The notes under the pieces were generated by a model. The model had not been told where the DNA came from. It saw only the letters and a program-made list of their open reading frames with translations, and made no database searches. A program made the translations under genes and the position numbers. Positions 8,208-15,369 of a stretch of DNA of 64,000 nt are shown here, in pieces (the stretch's first letter is position 1; every line of letters begins with the position of its first letter). The stretch comes from RHKX01 sp963823565. GTDB lineage: Bacteria > Actinomycetota > Thermoleophilia > Solirubrobacterales > 70-9. The DNA is taken from NCBI GenBank assembly GCA_963823565.1, contig CAWGLR010000001.1:806001-870000 (forward strand). Reading direction: 5' to 3'.

Positions 8208-9137
8208 ATGCCCGCCCTCATGGCCCTCACCGTCGTCGGATCGATCGCCTTCGACGCCGTGCGCACCCCGTTCGGCGAGCGCGAGCGGATGCTCGGCGGC
8301 TCCGCCGTGCACTTCGCGCTGGCGGCGAGCTTCTTCACCGACGTCCGCGTCGTCGGGCCGGTCGGCGACGACTTCGGTCCCGACGAGATCGGCGTGCTCG
8401 AGAGCCACGGGATCGAGACGGCCGACATCGAGCGGGTCGAGGGCGGCCGCACCTTCTTCTGGCGCGGCCACTACGAGCACGACATGAACGTCGCCCACAC
8501 CGACGACACCCAGCTCAACGTCTTCGCCGAGTTCGAACCGAAGCTCTCCGACGGCTCGCGCGAGTCCGAGCTCCTGTTCCTCGGCAACATCCAGCCCGAC
8601 CTGCAGCGCCGGGTGCGGGCGGAGGCGACCGGCGCGCGCTTCTCCGCGCTGGACTCGATGAACCTCTGGATCGAAAGCGCGCGCGACAGCCTCGCCGCCG
8701 CCATCGCCGAGGTCGACTGCCTGCTCCTCAACGACGCCGAGATCCGCATGCTCACCGAGGAGCCGAACCTGCTGAAGGCGGCCCGCACGGTGATGGAGAT
8801 GGGGCCGCGCATCGTCGTCGCCAAGCGCGGCGAGTACGGCGCCGCCCTCTTCACCGCCGAGGGCGAGTTCGCCGTCCCCGGCCTGCTGCTCGAGGAGGTC
8901 CGCGACCCCACCGGCGCGGGCGACAGCTTCGCCGGCGGCTTCCTCGGCTACCTCGACAGCCTCGACGACCACGACCCCTCGCTCGACGACCTCCGGCGGG
9001 CGATGGTCTACGGCTCCACCATGGCCTCCTTCAACGTCGAGGACTTCGGCACCGAGCGCATCCGCCGCCTCGAGCGCGGCGAGATCGACGCCCGGCTGGG
9101 CGACTTCCACGAGCTGACGAGGTTCGAGCGCGCCTAG
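8208..9137 (+). CDS. PfkB-family carbohydrate/nucleoside kinase
   Basis: A 309-residue ribokinase-superfamily protein. The N-terminal VGSIAFDAVRTPFG and MLGGSAVHFALAASFF match the substrate-binding GG region. The C-terminal signature DPTGAGDSFAGGFLGYL carries the catalytic Asp and the anion hole. The family phosphorylates sugars or nucleosides with ATP. GGSAVHFALAA and DDTQLNVF resemble a subgroup often called sugar kinases without known substrate, so I do not name one. Starts at ATG 8208 (MPALMALTVV) or 8220 (MALTVV) are both possible and neither has a clear ribosome binding site. It converges on the palindrome-bracketed gene, with palindrome P1 between the two stops. Confidence 0.87.
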   Translation: MPALMALTVVGSIAFDAVRTPFGERERMLGGSAVHFALAASFFTDVRVVGPVGDDFGPDEIGVLESHGIETADIERVEGGRTFFWRGHYEHDMNVAHTDDTQLNVFAEFEPKLSDGSRESELLFLGNIQPDLQRRVRAEATGARFSALDSMNLWIESARDSLAAAIAEVDCLLLNDAEIRMLTEEPNLLKAARTVMEMGPRIVVAKRGEYGAALFTAEGEFAVPGLLLEEVRDPTGAGDSFAGGFLGYLDSLDDHDPSLDDLRRAMVYGSTMASFNVEDFGTERIRRLERGEIDARLGDFHELTRFERA

Positions 9138-9186
9138 CCGCCCGGCGCGCCTCCCCCGCCCCGCCCCCGCGCAGGTTCCGGGTGCT

Positions 9187-9224
9187 GGGGTCTCTCGCGC
9201 CAACATGTTGGCGCGAGAGACCCC
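9187..9224. repeat. 38-nt GGGGTC/GACCCC palindrome, copy P1 (perfect)
   Basis: A perfect palindrome with 19-nt arms (GGGGTCTCTCGCGCCAACA and its complement) centred between 9205 and 9206. An ATG sits exactly at the centre on both strands. It ends 1 nt before the stop codon (9226-9228) of the minus-strand nuclease-like gene. It matches P2, at that gene's other end, at 34 of 38 positions. It could also serve as terminator between the PfkB gene and this gene, but the shared length and central ATG of all six copies argue for more than a terminator. Confidence 0.92.
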
Positions 9225-9225
9225 G

Positions 9226-10152
9226 CTAGGCGTGGGACAGGATGCGGCGCTCCCGCAGGATGGACAGGACCTCATCCGCAACCTCTCTCTCGCGCCTCAT
9301 CGCCGTCGAGGAGTAGCGGCGGACCAGGAAGCCGGCGCGGCCGAAGGCGATGTCCCGCTCGTTGTCCTTGTCGCGCTGCCTCGGTGTCAGGTGGTCGCCG
9401 CCGTCCGCCTCGACGATGAACCTCTCCCGCTCCCAGAGGAAATCGACCTCGTAGCCGAGGAGCGGGACGTTGACCGCGGGGAGGGGGAGGCCGTGCTCGC
9501 TGCAGACGTGGAGCATCAGCCCCTCGAGCCAGGTCCGGACGGCTTCGAGCGGCAGCTGCCTCTGCGCGAGGAGCTGCCGGATCAATCCGGCCCCTCGGTG
9601 ACCCGGGCACGCGTCGAGCAGGGCCTTGAGACGCTCGCGATCGATCCGTCCTCTGGCCAGTGCGCGCTCGTAGGCCCTCCGAGTCACCGAGGGGAGGTCA
9701 GTGGCGGCGAGGTCCCAGACGGTGCGCGTGGGCGTCGTCACCGGAATGCCCATGTGTTCTGTGAAGTCGACGGGCGCGATCACCCGGGGCCTGTGGACGA
9801 CAACGCCGCGCGGTCGCCGACGCGTCCGGTCGTCGATGGTCACGTGCAGCGCCCGGCTCAGTCCCCGGTCGACGATCCACTGCAACTGCCCGGCGGGGCC
9901 GTGACTGAGCGCCGCCCGGGGCCCGCCGGCCTTGACCGCCGCCAGCCACAGGCCCTCCCGGGCGAGCAACGAGGGAGGGATGATCGAGAAGACCTCGGGG
10001 TAGAGGCGATGAAGGCGACCGCTCCTCGCCCAATGACGGATCGTAGATGCCGATACTCCTACGCCCCGCAGATCGGCGAAGTCGAGGATCCCGTGCTGCA
10101 TCGATCCTCGGAAGGACAACCTTGCCGCCAGCGGGGTCTCTCGCGCCAACAT
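9226..10152 (-). CDS. AbiEi-like/DUF559-type nuclease-fold protein, copy A
   Basis: A 308-residue protein closely similar by eye to the one at 23364-24329. The N-terminal third looks like an AbiEi antitoxin-type winged-helix region (SASTIRHWARSGRLHRLYPEVFSI; LSHGPAGQLQW), followed by VVVHRPRVI and PVTTPTRTVWDLA. The C-terminal ~100 residues resemble DUF559/Vsr-like PD-(D/E)XK nucleases: VPLLGYEVDFLWERERFIVE, then EADGGDH, RDKDNERDIAFGRAGF and VRRY. The putative catalytic Asp, Glu and Asp are all present. The start is the ATG at 10152, at the exact centre of palindrome P2. The open frame extends upstream but has no domain there. The stop abuts palindrome P1. Function is unknown. DNA nicking or regulation of its own palindromes is a hypothesis, not something the sequence proves. 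Confidence 0.8.
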   Translation of the reverse strand: MLARETPLAARLSFRGSMQHGILDFADLRGVGVSASTIRHWARSGRLHRLYPEVFSIIPPSLLAREGLWLAAVKAGGPRAALSHGPAGQLQWIVDRGLSRALHVTIDDRTRRRPRGVVVHRPRVIAPVDFTEHMGIPVTTPTRTVWDLAATDLPSVTRRAYERALARGRIDRERLKALLDACPGHRGAGLIRQLLAQRQLPLEAVRTWLEGLMLHVCSEHGLPLPAVNVPLLGYEVDFLWERERFIVEADGGDHLTPRQRDKDNERDIAFGRAGFLVRRYSSTAMRREREVADEVLSILRERRILSHA

Positions 10153-10170
10153 CTTGTCGTTAGAGACCCC
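10133..10170. repeat. 38-nt GGGGTC/GACCCC palindrome, copy P2 (start of gene A)
   Basis: Same length as P1 and 34 of 38 positions identical. The outer 9-nt arms pair perfectly, with several mismatches inside. The central trinucleotide, read on the minus strand, is the ATG start codon (10152-10150) of the nuclease-like gene. The repeat therefore contributes both the translation start and the 5' untranslated region. Confidence 0.9.
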
Positions 10171-10257
10171 AGCGCTTGGAGGGGCGCCCCTCTTTCCCGC
10201 CTCCATCCCCGCCGGGTCCCGCCGGGACTCGGTGCTTGAGCGCGGCATCGGCGGGGA

Positions 10258-10275
10258 AGTTGCAACTGCGATAAT
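10258..10275 (+). promoter_or_regulatory. Probable citrate synthase promoter with small palindrome
   Basis: GATAAT at 10270-10275 preceded by TGC forms an extended -10 element, 34 nt before the citrate synthase start. No convincing -35 is seen. Immediately upstream is the 10-nt palindrome AGTTGCAACT (10258-10267). Its GTTGCAAC core resembles TTTGCAAA-type sites of RamB/PrpR-like regulators of carbon metabolism, a comparison from memory only. Confidence 0.45.
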
Positions 10276-10309
10276 CCCGGCGACTGAGCAGCGCGATCGA
10301 GGAGGCGGA

Positions 10310-11701
10310 ATGGCAACGGAGGAGCAGACCCGGACGGACGGTGCGGCCGGGAGCGGCCAGGACACGCTCTCGATCACCGACAACCGGACCGGCAAGACCT
10401 ACGAGGTCGAGATCACCGACGAGACGATCCGGGCGATGGAGCTGCGCCAGATCAAGGTCAACGAGGACGACTTCGGGATGATGACCTACGACCCCGCGTA
10501 CACCAACACGGCGTCGTGCCGGTCGGCGATCACCTACATCGACGGCGAGGCGGGGATCCTCCAGCACCGCGGCTACTCGATCGAGCAGCTGTGCGAGAAG
10601 TCCAGCTACCTCGAGGTCGCCTACCTGCTCATCTTCGGCGAGCTGCCGACCGAGAAGCAGCTCGAGCGCTGGGTCTACGACGTCACCCACCACACCTTCG
10701 TCCACGAGGACATGAAGGCCTTCTACGGCGGGTTCCGCCACGACGCGCACCCGATGGGGATCCTGCTCGCCGGCGTCGGCGCGATGTCGACCTTCTACCC
10801 GCACGCCAAGGACATCGGCGACGCGGAGGAGCGCTACATGGCGGCGATCCGCCTGATCGCGAAGATGCCGACGCTCGCCGCCTTCTCCTATCGCCACAGC
10901 CTCGGCCTCCCCTACGTCTACCCCGACAACGACCTCGACTACGCCTCGAACTTCATGGGGATGATGAGGAAGATGACCGAGGTCAAGTACGAGCCGGACC
11001 CGCGGCTCGCGAAGGCCCTCGACGTCCTCTTCATCCTCCACGCCGACCACGAGCAGAACTGCTCGACGGCGGCCGTCCGCGCAGTCGGCTCCTCCGAGGT
11101 GGACCCCTACTCGGCCGTCGCCGCCGGCGTCGCCGCCCTCTACGGCCCGCTCCACGGCGGGGCCAACGAGGCGGTTCTGAAGATGCTCCGCGAGATCGGG
11201 AGCGTCGACAACATCCCGGCCTTCCTCGAGGGGGTGAAGAACCGCGAGCAGAAGCTGATGGGCTTCGGCCACCGGGTCTACAAGAACTACGACCCGCGGG
11301 CGCGGATCATCAAGAAGCACGTCGACGAGGTGCTCGAGATCACCGGCGACAACCCGCTGCTCGACATCGCTGCCGAGCTCGAGAAGCGGGCGCTCGACGA
11401 CGAGTACTTCACCTCGCGCAAGCTCTACCCGAACGTCGACTTCTACTCGGGCCTGATCTACGAGGCGCTCGGCATCCCGGCCAACATGTTCACGGTGATC
11501 TTCGCGATCCCGCGAACCTCCGGATGGATTGCGCAGTGGATGGAGATGCTGCTCGACGAGGAGCGCAAGATCGCCCGGCCACGGCAGATCTACACCGGCT
11601 ACCGCGACCGCGACTACGTCGAGATGGCCGACCGCGAGGGTCCGGAGAAGATCACCGGCCCGCCGGCCAAGCGTCCCGTCAAGGCGCGCCGGGGCGCCTG
11701 A
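10310..11701 (+). CDS. gltA: Citrate synthase
   Basis: A 463-residue type II-like citrate synthase that condenses acetyl-CoA and oxaloacetate in the TCA cycle. Recognisable segments are the N-terminal YDPAYTNTASCRSAITYIDG, then GILQHRGYSIEQL, the HADHEQNCSTAAVR region with an active-site His, GPLHGGANEAVLKML with the second His, GFGHRVYKNYDPRA, and the C-terminal Asp region NVDFYSGLIYEALGIP. The ATG at 10310 is preceded by GGAGG at 10301-10305. An extended -10 lies at 10267-10275. The N-terminal ~30 residues are a variable acidic extension. It is not clustered with other TCA genes, although aconitase and 2-oxoglutarate dehydrogenase are also in this window. Confidence 0.96.
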   Translation: MATEEQTRTDGAAGSGQDTLSITDNRTGKTYEVEITDETIRAMELRQIKVNEDDFGMMTYDPAYTNTASCRSAITYIDGEAGILQHRGYSIEQLCEKSSYLEVAYLLIFGELPTEKQLERWVYDVTHHTFVHEDMKAFYGGFRHDAHPMGILLAGVGAMSTFYPHAKDIGDAEERYMAAIRLIAKMPTLAAFSYRHSLGLPYVYPDNDLDYASNFMGMMRKMTEVKYEPDPRLAKALDVLFILHADHEQNCSTAAVRAVGSSEVDPYSAVAAGVAALYGPLHGGANEAVLKMLREIGSVDNIPAFLEGVKNREQKLMGFGHRVYKNYDPRARIIKKHVDEVLEITGDNPLLDIAAELEKRALDDEYFTSRKLYPNVDFYSGLIYEALGIPANMFTVIFAIPRTSGWIAQWMEMLLDEERKIARPRQIYTGYRDRDYVEMADREGPEKITGPPAKRPVKARRGA

Positions 11702-11735
11702 GCCGAGGCCGGCGCCGCGGCTATAGCCTCGGCGC

Positions 11736-12080
11736 ATGAGCGGCTACAAGCTGACGATCAGGCACGGGCCGAAGGTGAGCCGCGAGGCGCACGCCTCGCT
11801 CGACGACGCCGTCGCCGCGATGCGCGCGCACGCCGAGCGCATCCGCGCCGAGGGCGGGCTGCCCGCCCTGCAGATGTTCCGGACCTACGAGCCGGGCGCG
11901 CGCGTCCACGCCCGGCTGGAGATCTCGACCGGCGGCCCGCTCCGGGGACGCGACGCCGGCGTCGACGTGATGGGCGACGGCGCGCTCGTCCCCTTCCGGG
12001 GCGGGGTCTTCCGCAAGCCGCTCGAGCCCGCCGGCGGCACCTCGCCGTTCGATGCCGTGGCCGCGGCGCTGGCACCATAG
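11736..12080 (+). CDS. Small protein of unknown function (114 aa)
   Basis: Not recognised. It begins MSGYKLTIRHGPKVSREAHA, has an alpha-helical basic stretch (DDAVAAMRAHAERIRAE), a beta-like middle (RTYEPGARVHARLEIS) and ends PFDAVAAALAP. There are no membrane segments, cysteines or nucleotide motifs. Codon use is like its neighbours. TAGCCT at 11724-11729 lies 6 nt before the ATG with no Shine-Dalgarno, suggesting a leaderless transcript. The next gene starts 5 nt after its stop, so the two are probably co-transcribed. Confidence 0.75.
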   Translation: MSGYKLTIRHGPKVSREAHASLDDAVAAMRAHAERIRAEGGLPALQMFRTYEPGARVHARLEISTGGPLRGRDAGVDVMGDGALVPFRGGVFRKPLEPAGGTSPFDAVAAALAP

Positions 12081-12084
12081 GGGC

Positions 12085-12429
12085 ATGGCGGAAGGCAGCC
12101 CGAGGGGCCACAGCAGATCGACCGAGGGCGGAAAGCCCGTCGGGCGCCGGGTGAAGCTGCCCCGCGGCGCGGCGCGCCCGATCGCGGTCTACATCAACGG
12201 CCACATCCAGGAGGAGGGCCTCGACTACACCCTCGACGAGGGCTACGTCGTCTTCCGCGAGCCGATCTACAAGGAGGACCTGACCGAGCTGCCGCTGGTC
12301 CGCAAGGTCGTCCTCGGCCTCGGCCTCGTCGGCTCCTACCAGCGCAACGAGACCGTCGACGTCGACTACACGCTCAACGGGCGCAAGGAGTTCGCCTCGG
12401 ACCTGGCGGTCGAGCCGGACCCGGCCTGA
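12085..12429 (+). CDS. Small protein of unknown function (114 aa)
   Basis: Not recognised with confidence. The first ~30 residues are basic and polar. The core, IAVYINGHIQEEGLDYTLDEG followed by YVVFREPIYKEDL, has a beta-rich pattern that loosely recalls modules of phage or virion structural proteins. That resemblance is weak and no phage context is present. It follows the 11736-12080 gene by 4 nt and probably shares its transcript. The ATG at 12085 is the only start that leaves the core intact, and no clear ribosome binding site precedes it. Confidence 0.7.
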   Translation: MAEGSPRGHSRSTEGGKPVGRRVKLPRGAARPIAVYINGHIQEEGLDYTLDEGYVVFREPIYKEDLTELPLVRKVVLGLGLVGSYQRNETVDVDYTLNGRKEFASDLAVEPDPA

Positions 12430-12449
12430 GCGGGCGCCCCTCCCGAGGC

Positions 12450-13145
12450 TCAGCGCCCCAGGATCCGGCGCTTCTGCTCCTCGAACTCGCTCTCGGTCAG
12501 CGCGCCCTGCTCGCGCAGGCGCTGCAGGCGCTCGAGCTGGGCGATCGAGTCGCCGCCGCCCCCGCCCCCGAACGTCGCCGACCCGGCCGAATAGTCGCGC
12601 ATCAGCTTGGAGCCCATGCGCATCGTCGAGGCCCAGCCGGCGACGCCGGCGTTGTCGGCGTAGGTGACGGGGCCGGCGGTCGAGCCGCGGGCGGAGTCGC
12701 GGGCGTTCTTGATCGCCAGCGGCAGGGCGAATACCAGGGCCGGCACACCCATGACCAGGAAGGTCGCCCCGACGATGATGCCGCCGAGCTTCCCGTCCTC
12801 GCCGATCACATCAGAGGTGAGCGCGTGGATCAGCGCCACCGCGCCACCGACGGTGAAGAAGATCGTCCAGCCGGCGAGGACCATGCTCCCGAACCCGAAC
12901 CCGCCGCCCCCGGGACGCGGCCCGCGCAGCCCCGCGATCCCGGTCGCGACGAAGAAGCCGATGACCGACAGGCTCAGCAGCAGCACGTCGGTGCCGGTCC
13001 CCTCCGGGCACTCGCGCGCGACGACGTAGGGGCCGCCGGACGCGCAGGTGCCGGTGTCGAGCAACGTCGTCAGCTGCGTGCAGAAGAGCCACGTCGACGC
13101 GCCGTAGGCGAGCAGGGCGACGACCGTGAGGAGGCGGTAGCGCAT
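12450..13145 (-). CDS. Membrane protein with C-terminal SHOCT domain
   Basis: A 231-residue protein with three or four hydrophobic segments: LLTVVALLAYGASTWLFC at the N-terminus, VLLLSLSVIGFFVATGIAGL, MVLAGWTIFFTVGGAVALI and IIVGATFLVMGVPALVFAL. A glycine-rich linker leads to a short C-terminal SHOCT-type helical pair (QLERLQRLREQGALTESEFE ending EQKRRIL). SHOCT domains are thought to mediate oligomerisation or interaction. The function of the protein is unknown. The start ATG at 13145 follows the stop of the acyl-CoA dehydrogenase gene by 21 nt with a weak GAGG, so it may be a read-through member of that operon. Confidence 0.8.
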   Translation of the reverse strand: MRYRLLTVVALLAYGASTWLFCTQLTTLLDTGTCASGGPYVVARECPEGTGTDVLLLSLSVIGFFVATGIAGLRGPRPGGGGFGFGSMVLAGWTIFFTVGGAVALIHALTSDVIGEDGKLGGIIVGATFLVMGVPALVFALPLAIKNARDSARGSTAGPVTYADNAGVAGWASTMRMGSKLMRDYSAGSATFGGGGGGDSIAQLERLQRLREQGALTESEFEEQKRRILGR

Positions 13146-13166
13146 CGCCTCAGATCATGATCTCGG

Positions 13167-14156
13167 CTAGCCGAGGCCGGCGAGCGCCGCCACCCGCTCG
13201 CGATGCTGGGAGGCGGTGCCGAAGAGCTGCGCCCCCGCCCGCGCCCGCTTCAGCAGGAAGTGGAGGTCGTGCTCCCAGGTGAAGCCGATCCCGCCGTGGA
13301 CCTGGATCGACGCCTTGGTGACGTCCCAGGCCGCGTCGGAGGCGCGCGCCTTCGCCATCGCCGCCGCGAGCGGCACCGACTCCGGCTCGGCGTCGGCGGC
13401 CCAGGCCGCGAAGTAGGTCAACGACCGCGCCTCCTCGACGTCGTAGAGCATCCGCGCGCACTGGTGGGAGACGCCCTGGTAGGCGCCGATCGGGCGATCG
13501 AACTGCTCGCGCTCCTTCGCGTACGCGACGGCCATCTCCATCGCCCGCTGCGCGACCCCGACGAGGTCGGCGGCGGCGGCGACCAGGACGCGGGCCGTCG
13601 CCTCGGCGAAGTCCCCCTCCAGGGTCTCCCCCATGCCGTCGCCGAGAGGCCGGGAGTAGCGGCGGGTCGCGTCGATCAGGTCGAGCGGCTCCAGGCCGGC
13701 CTCCGCGAGGTCGACGACTCGCACCGCGCCATCGGAGCCGTAGTTGACCGCGCAGGCGGCTCCCTCGGCATCGATCAGCACGTCAGGGTCGCCGAAGGCG
13801 CCGCGACCGTCACCTGAGGCGATCCCGGACAGCCACCGCTCCTTCTGCGCGTCCGACCCCGCCTGCTCGACGACCAGACCGGCGGCGGCGTTCGACATGA
13901 ACGGCAGCGGGGCACACGCGTATCCGATCTCCTCGCAGAGGATCGCCAGCTCGACCATCCCGAGGCCCTGGCCGCCGTGCTCCTCGGCGATCGCGATCCC
14001 CGGCCAGCCGAGCTCGCAGACCTCGCTCCAGAGCGCGTCGTCGTAGGTCCCCGCTTCCGCCAGTTCGCGCACCTTCTCCGGCTTGAAGCGGGAGGCGAGG
14101 AAGGAGCGCGCGGTGTCCTTGATCTCACGCTGCTCGTCGTCGAAGTCGAATCGCAT
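13167..14156 (-). CDS. Acyl-CoA dehydrogenase, short form
   Basis: A 329-residue acyl-CoA dehydrogenase-like protein. It begins with the family N-terminus (MRFDFDDEQREIKDTARSFL), has VCELGWPGIAIAEEHGGQGL and ends with the helical domain containing the IQVHGGIGFTWEHDLHFLLKRA segment. It is shorter than the usual ~380-390 residues: the middle beta-domain is reduced and reads DVLIDAEGAACAVNYGSDGA. Such short forms often pair with a full-length ACAD as heteromers in actinobacterial sterol or acyl catabolism. The gene directly upstream (14166-15302) is full-length, 9 nt away. GGAGG lies 4 nt before the ATG. Confidence 0.9.
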   Translation of the reverse strand: MRFDFDDEQREIKDTARSFLASRFKPEKVRELAEAGTYDDALWSEVCELGWPGIAIAEEHGGQGLGMVELAILCEEIGYACAPLPFMSNAAAGLVVEQAGSDAQKERWLSGIASGDGRGAFGDPDVLIDAEGAACAVNYGSDGAVRVVDLAEAGLEPLDLIDATRRYSRPLGDGMGETLEGDFAEATARVLVAAAADLVGVAQRAMEMAVAYAKEREQFDRPIGAYQGVSHQCARMLYDVEEARSLTYFAAWAADAEPESVPLAAAMAKARASDAAWDVTKASIQVHGGIGFTWEHDLHFLLKRARAGAQLFGTASQHRERVAALAGLG

Positions 14157-14165
14157 TGCGCCTCC

Positions 14166-15302
14166 TTACCTCAGCCTCGGCAGGCCGAGCACGCGCTCGG
14201 CGATGATGTTCTTCATCACCTCGGTCGTCCCGCCCTCGATCGAATTGGCGCGGCTGCGAAGCATCCTGTAGGTCCACGGCGTCCCCCTCTCGAGGCCCTC
14301 CGGCCCGAGCACGTCGCAGGCGAGCTCGGTCAGCGACTGGTTCAGCGTCGCCCACTCCCACTTGCCGATCGAGCCCTCTGGCCCGGGGATCCCGGTCTTC
14401 ATCTGCGCCGTGAGCGCCCGCATGCCGCCGAGCCGCAGCGCCTCGGTGCCGATCAGCAGATCGGCGACCCGCTGGCGGATCGCCGGGTCGTCCTGGAGCC
14501 CCCGCTCCTTGATCAGCTCGGTCAGCTGACCGAGGTCTCGCGAGAGCGCCACCGCCGCGCCGCCGCCGAGCCCGGCGCGTTCGTTCATCAGCGTCGTGAT
14601 CGCGACCATCCAGCCGTTGCCCTCGCCGCCGACGACGTTCTCGTCGGGAACGTAGGCGCCCTCGAAGAAGACCTCGTTGAACTCGGCCTCGCCGGTGATC
14701 TGGACGAGCGGTCTGACCTCGATCTCGTCCTGCTCCATGTCGCAGATGAAGTAGGTGAGGCCCTTGTGCTTCGGCGCCTCCTGGTCGGAGCGGGCGACGA
14801 GCATGCACCACTTCGACTCGTGGGCGAACGTCGTCCAGACCTTCTGCCCGGTCACCCGCCAGCCGCCGTTCTCCTTCACGGCGCGGGTCTTCAAGGAGGC
14901 GAGGTCGGAGCCCGACTCGGGCTCGGAGAACCCCTGGCACCAGATCTCCTCGCCGGAGAGGATGGGTTCGAGCCACCTCTCCTTCTGCTCGTCGGTGCCG
15001 TGGGCCATGATCACCGGCCCGCCCATCACCAGCCCGAGGACGTTGGCGGGCGACGGGGCGTCGGCTCGCGCCATCTCCCCCGCGAAGATCGCCTGCTCGA
15101 TGTGGGTCGCGCCGCGGCCGCCGAACTCCTTCGGCCACGAGATCCCGGCCCAGCCGCCCTCGTGCATCCGCTTCTGCCACTCGCGGCGGAACTTGAACGC
15201 CTCGAGATCGCCGTGCGGCTCCGGCCCGGGATGGTTCTCCTCGAGCCAGGAGCGGACCTCGTCGCGGAAGGCCCGCTCGGACTCGTTCAGGGTCAGGTCC
15301 AC
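14166..15302 (-). CDS. Acyl-CoA dehydrogenase, full length
   Basis: A 378-residue FAD-dependent acyl-CoA dehydrogenase. Visible features: WAGISWPKEFGGRGATHIEQ, WCQGFSEPESGSDLASLKT (middle domain, FAD and substrate contacts), WRVTGQKVWTTFAHESKWCM, and a C-terminal RANSIEGGTTEVMKNIIAERVLGLPR segment with the quartet contact. The ACAD encoded next downstream is 9 nt away and shorter, so a heteromeric enzyme is likely. The start is GTG at 15302 with GAGGAG about 5 nt upstream. The FAD-linked oxidase gene starting at 17019 lies upstream on the same strand with a 67-nt gap. Confidence 0.93.
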   Translation of the reverse strand: MDLTLNESERAFRDEVRSWLEENHPGPEPHGDLEAFKFRREWQKRMHEGGWAGISWPKEFGGRGATHIEQAIFAGEMARADAPSPANVLGLVMGGPVIMAHGTDEQKERWLEPILSGEEIWCQGFSEPESGSDLASLKTRAVKENGGWRVTGQKVWTTFAHESKWCMLVARSDQEAPKHKGLTYFICDMEQDEIEVRPLVQITGEAEFNEVFFEGAYVPDENVVGGEGNGWMVAITTLMNERAGLGGGAAVALSRDLGQLTELIKERGLQDDPAIRQRVADLLIGTEALRLGGMRALTAQMKTGIPGPEGSIGKWEWATLNQSLTELACDVLGPEGLERGTPWTYRMLRSRANSIEGGTTEVMKNIIAERVLGLPRLR

Positions 15303-15369
15303 ATCAACTCCTCAAAGCTCGTGACCTCGGCGGCAGCCGGGGTTGCCGGGAACCTACCTCCCCGCGACC

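Noticed and set aside
9226..10152. Classical AbiE type IV toxin-antitoxin system.
   Set aside because: The AbiEi-like part is fused to a nuclease-like domain, and no nucleotidyltransferase (AbiEii) gene is adjacent at either locus.
10153..10395. Upstream extension of nuclease-like gene A to a start at 10395.
   Set aside because: The extra residues match nothing, overlap the citrate synthase start on the other strand, and the paralogue B starts at the same palindrome-centre ATG.
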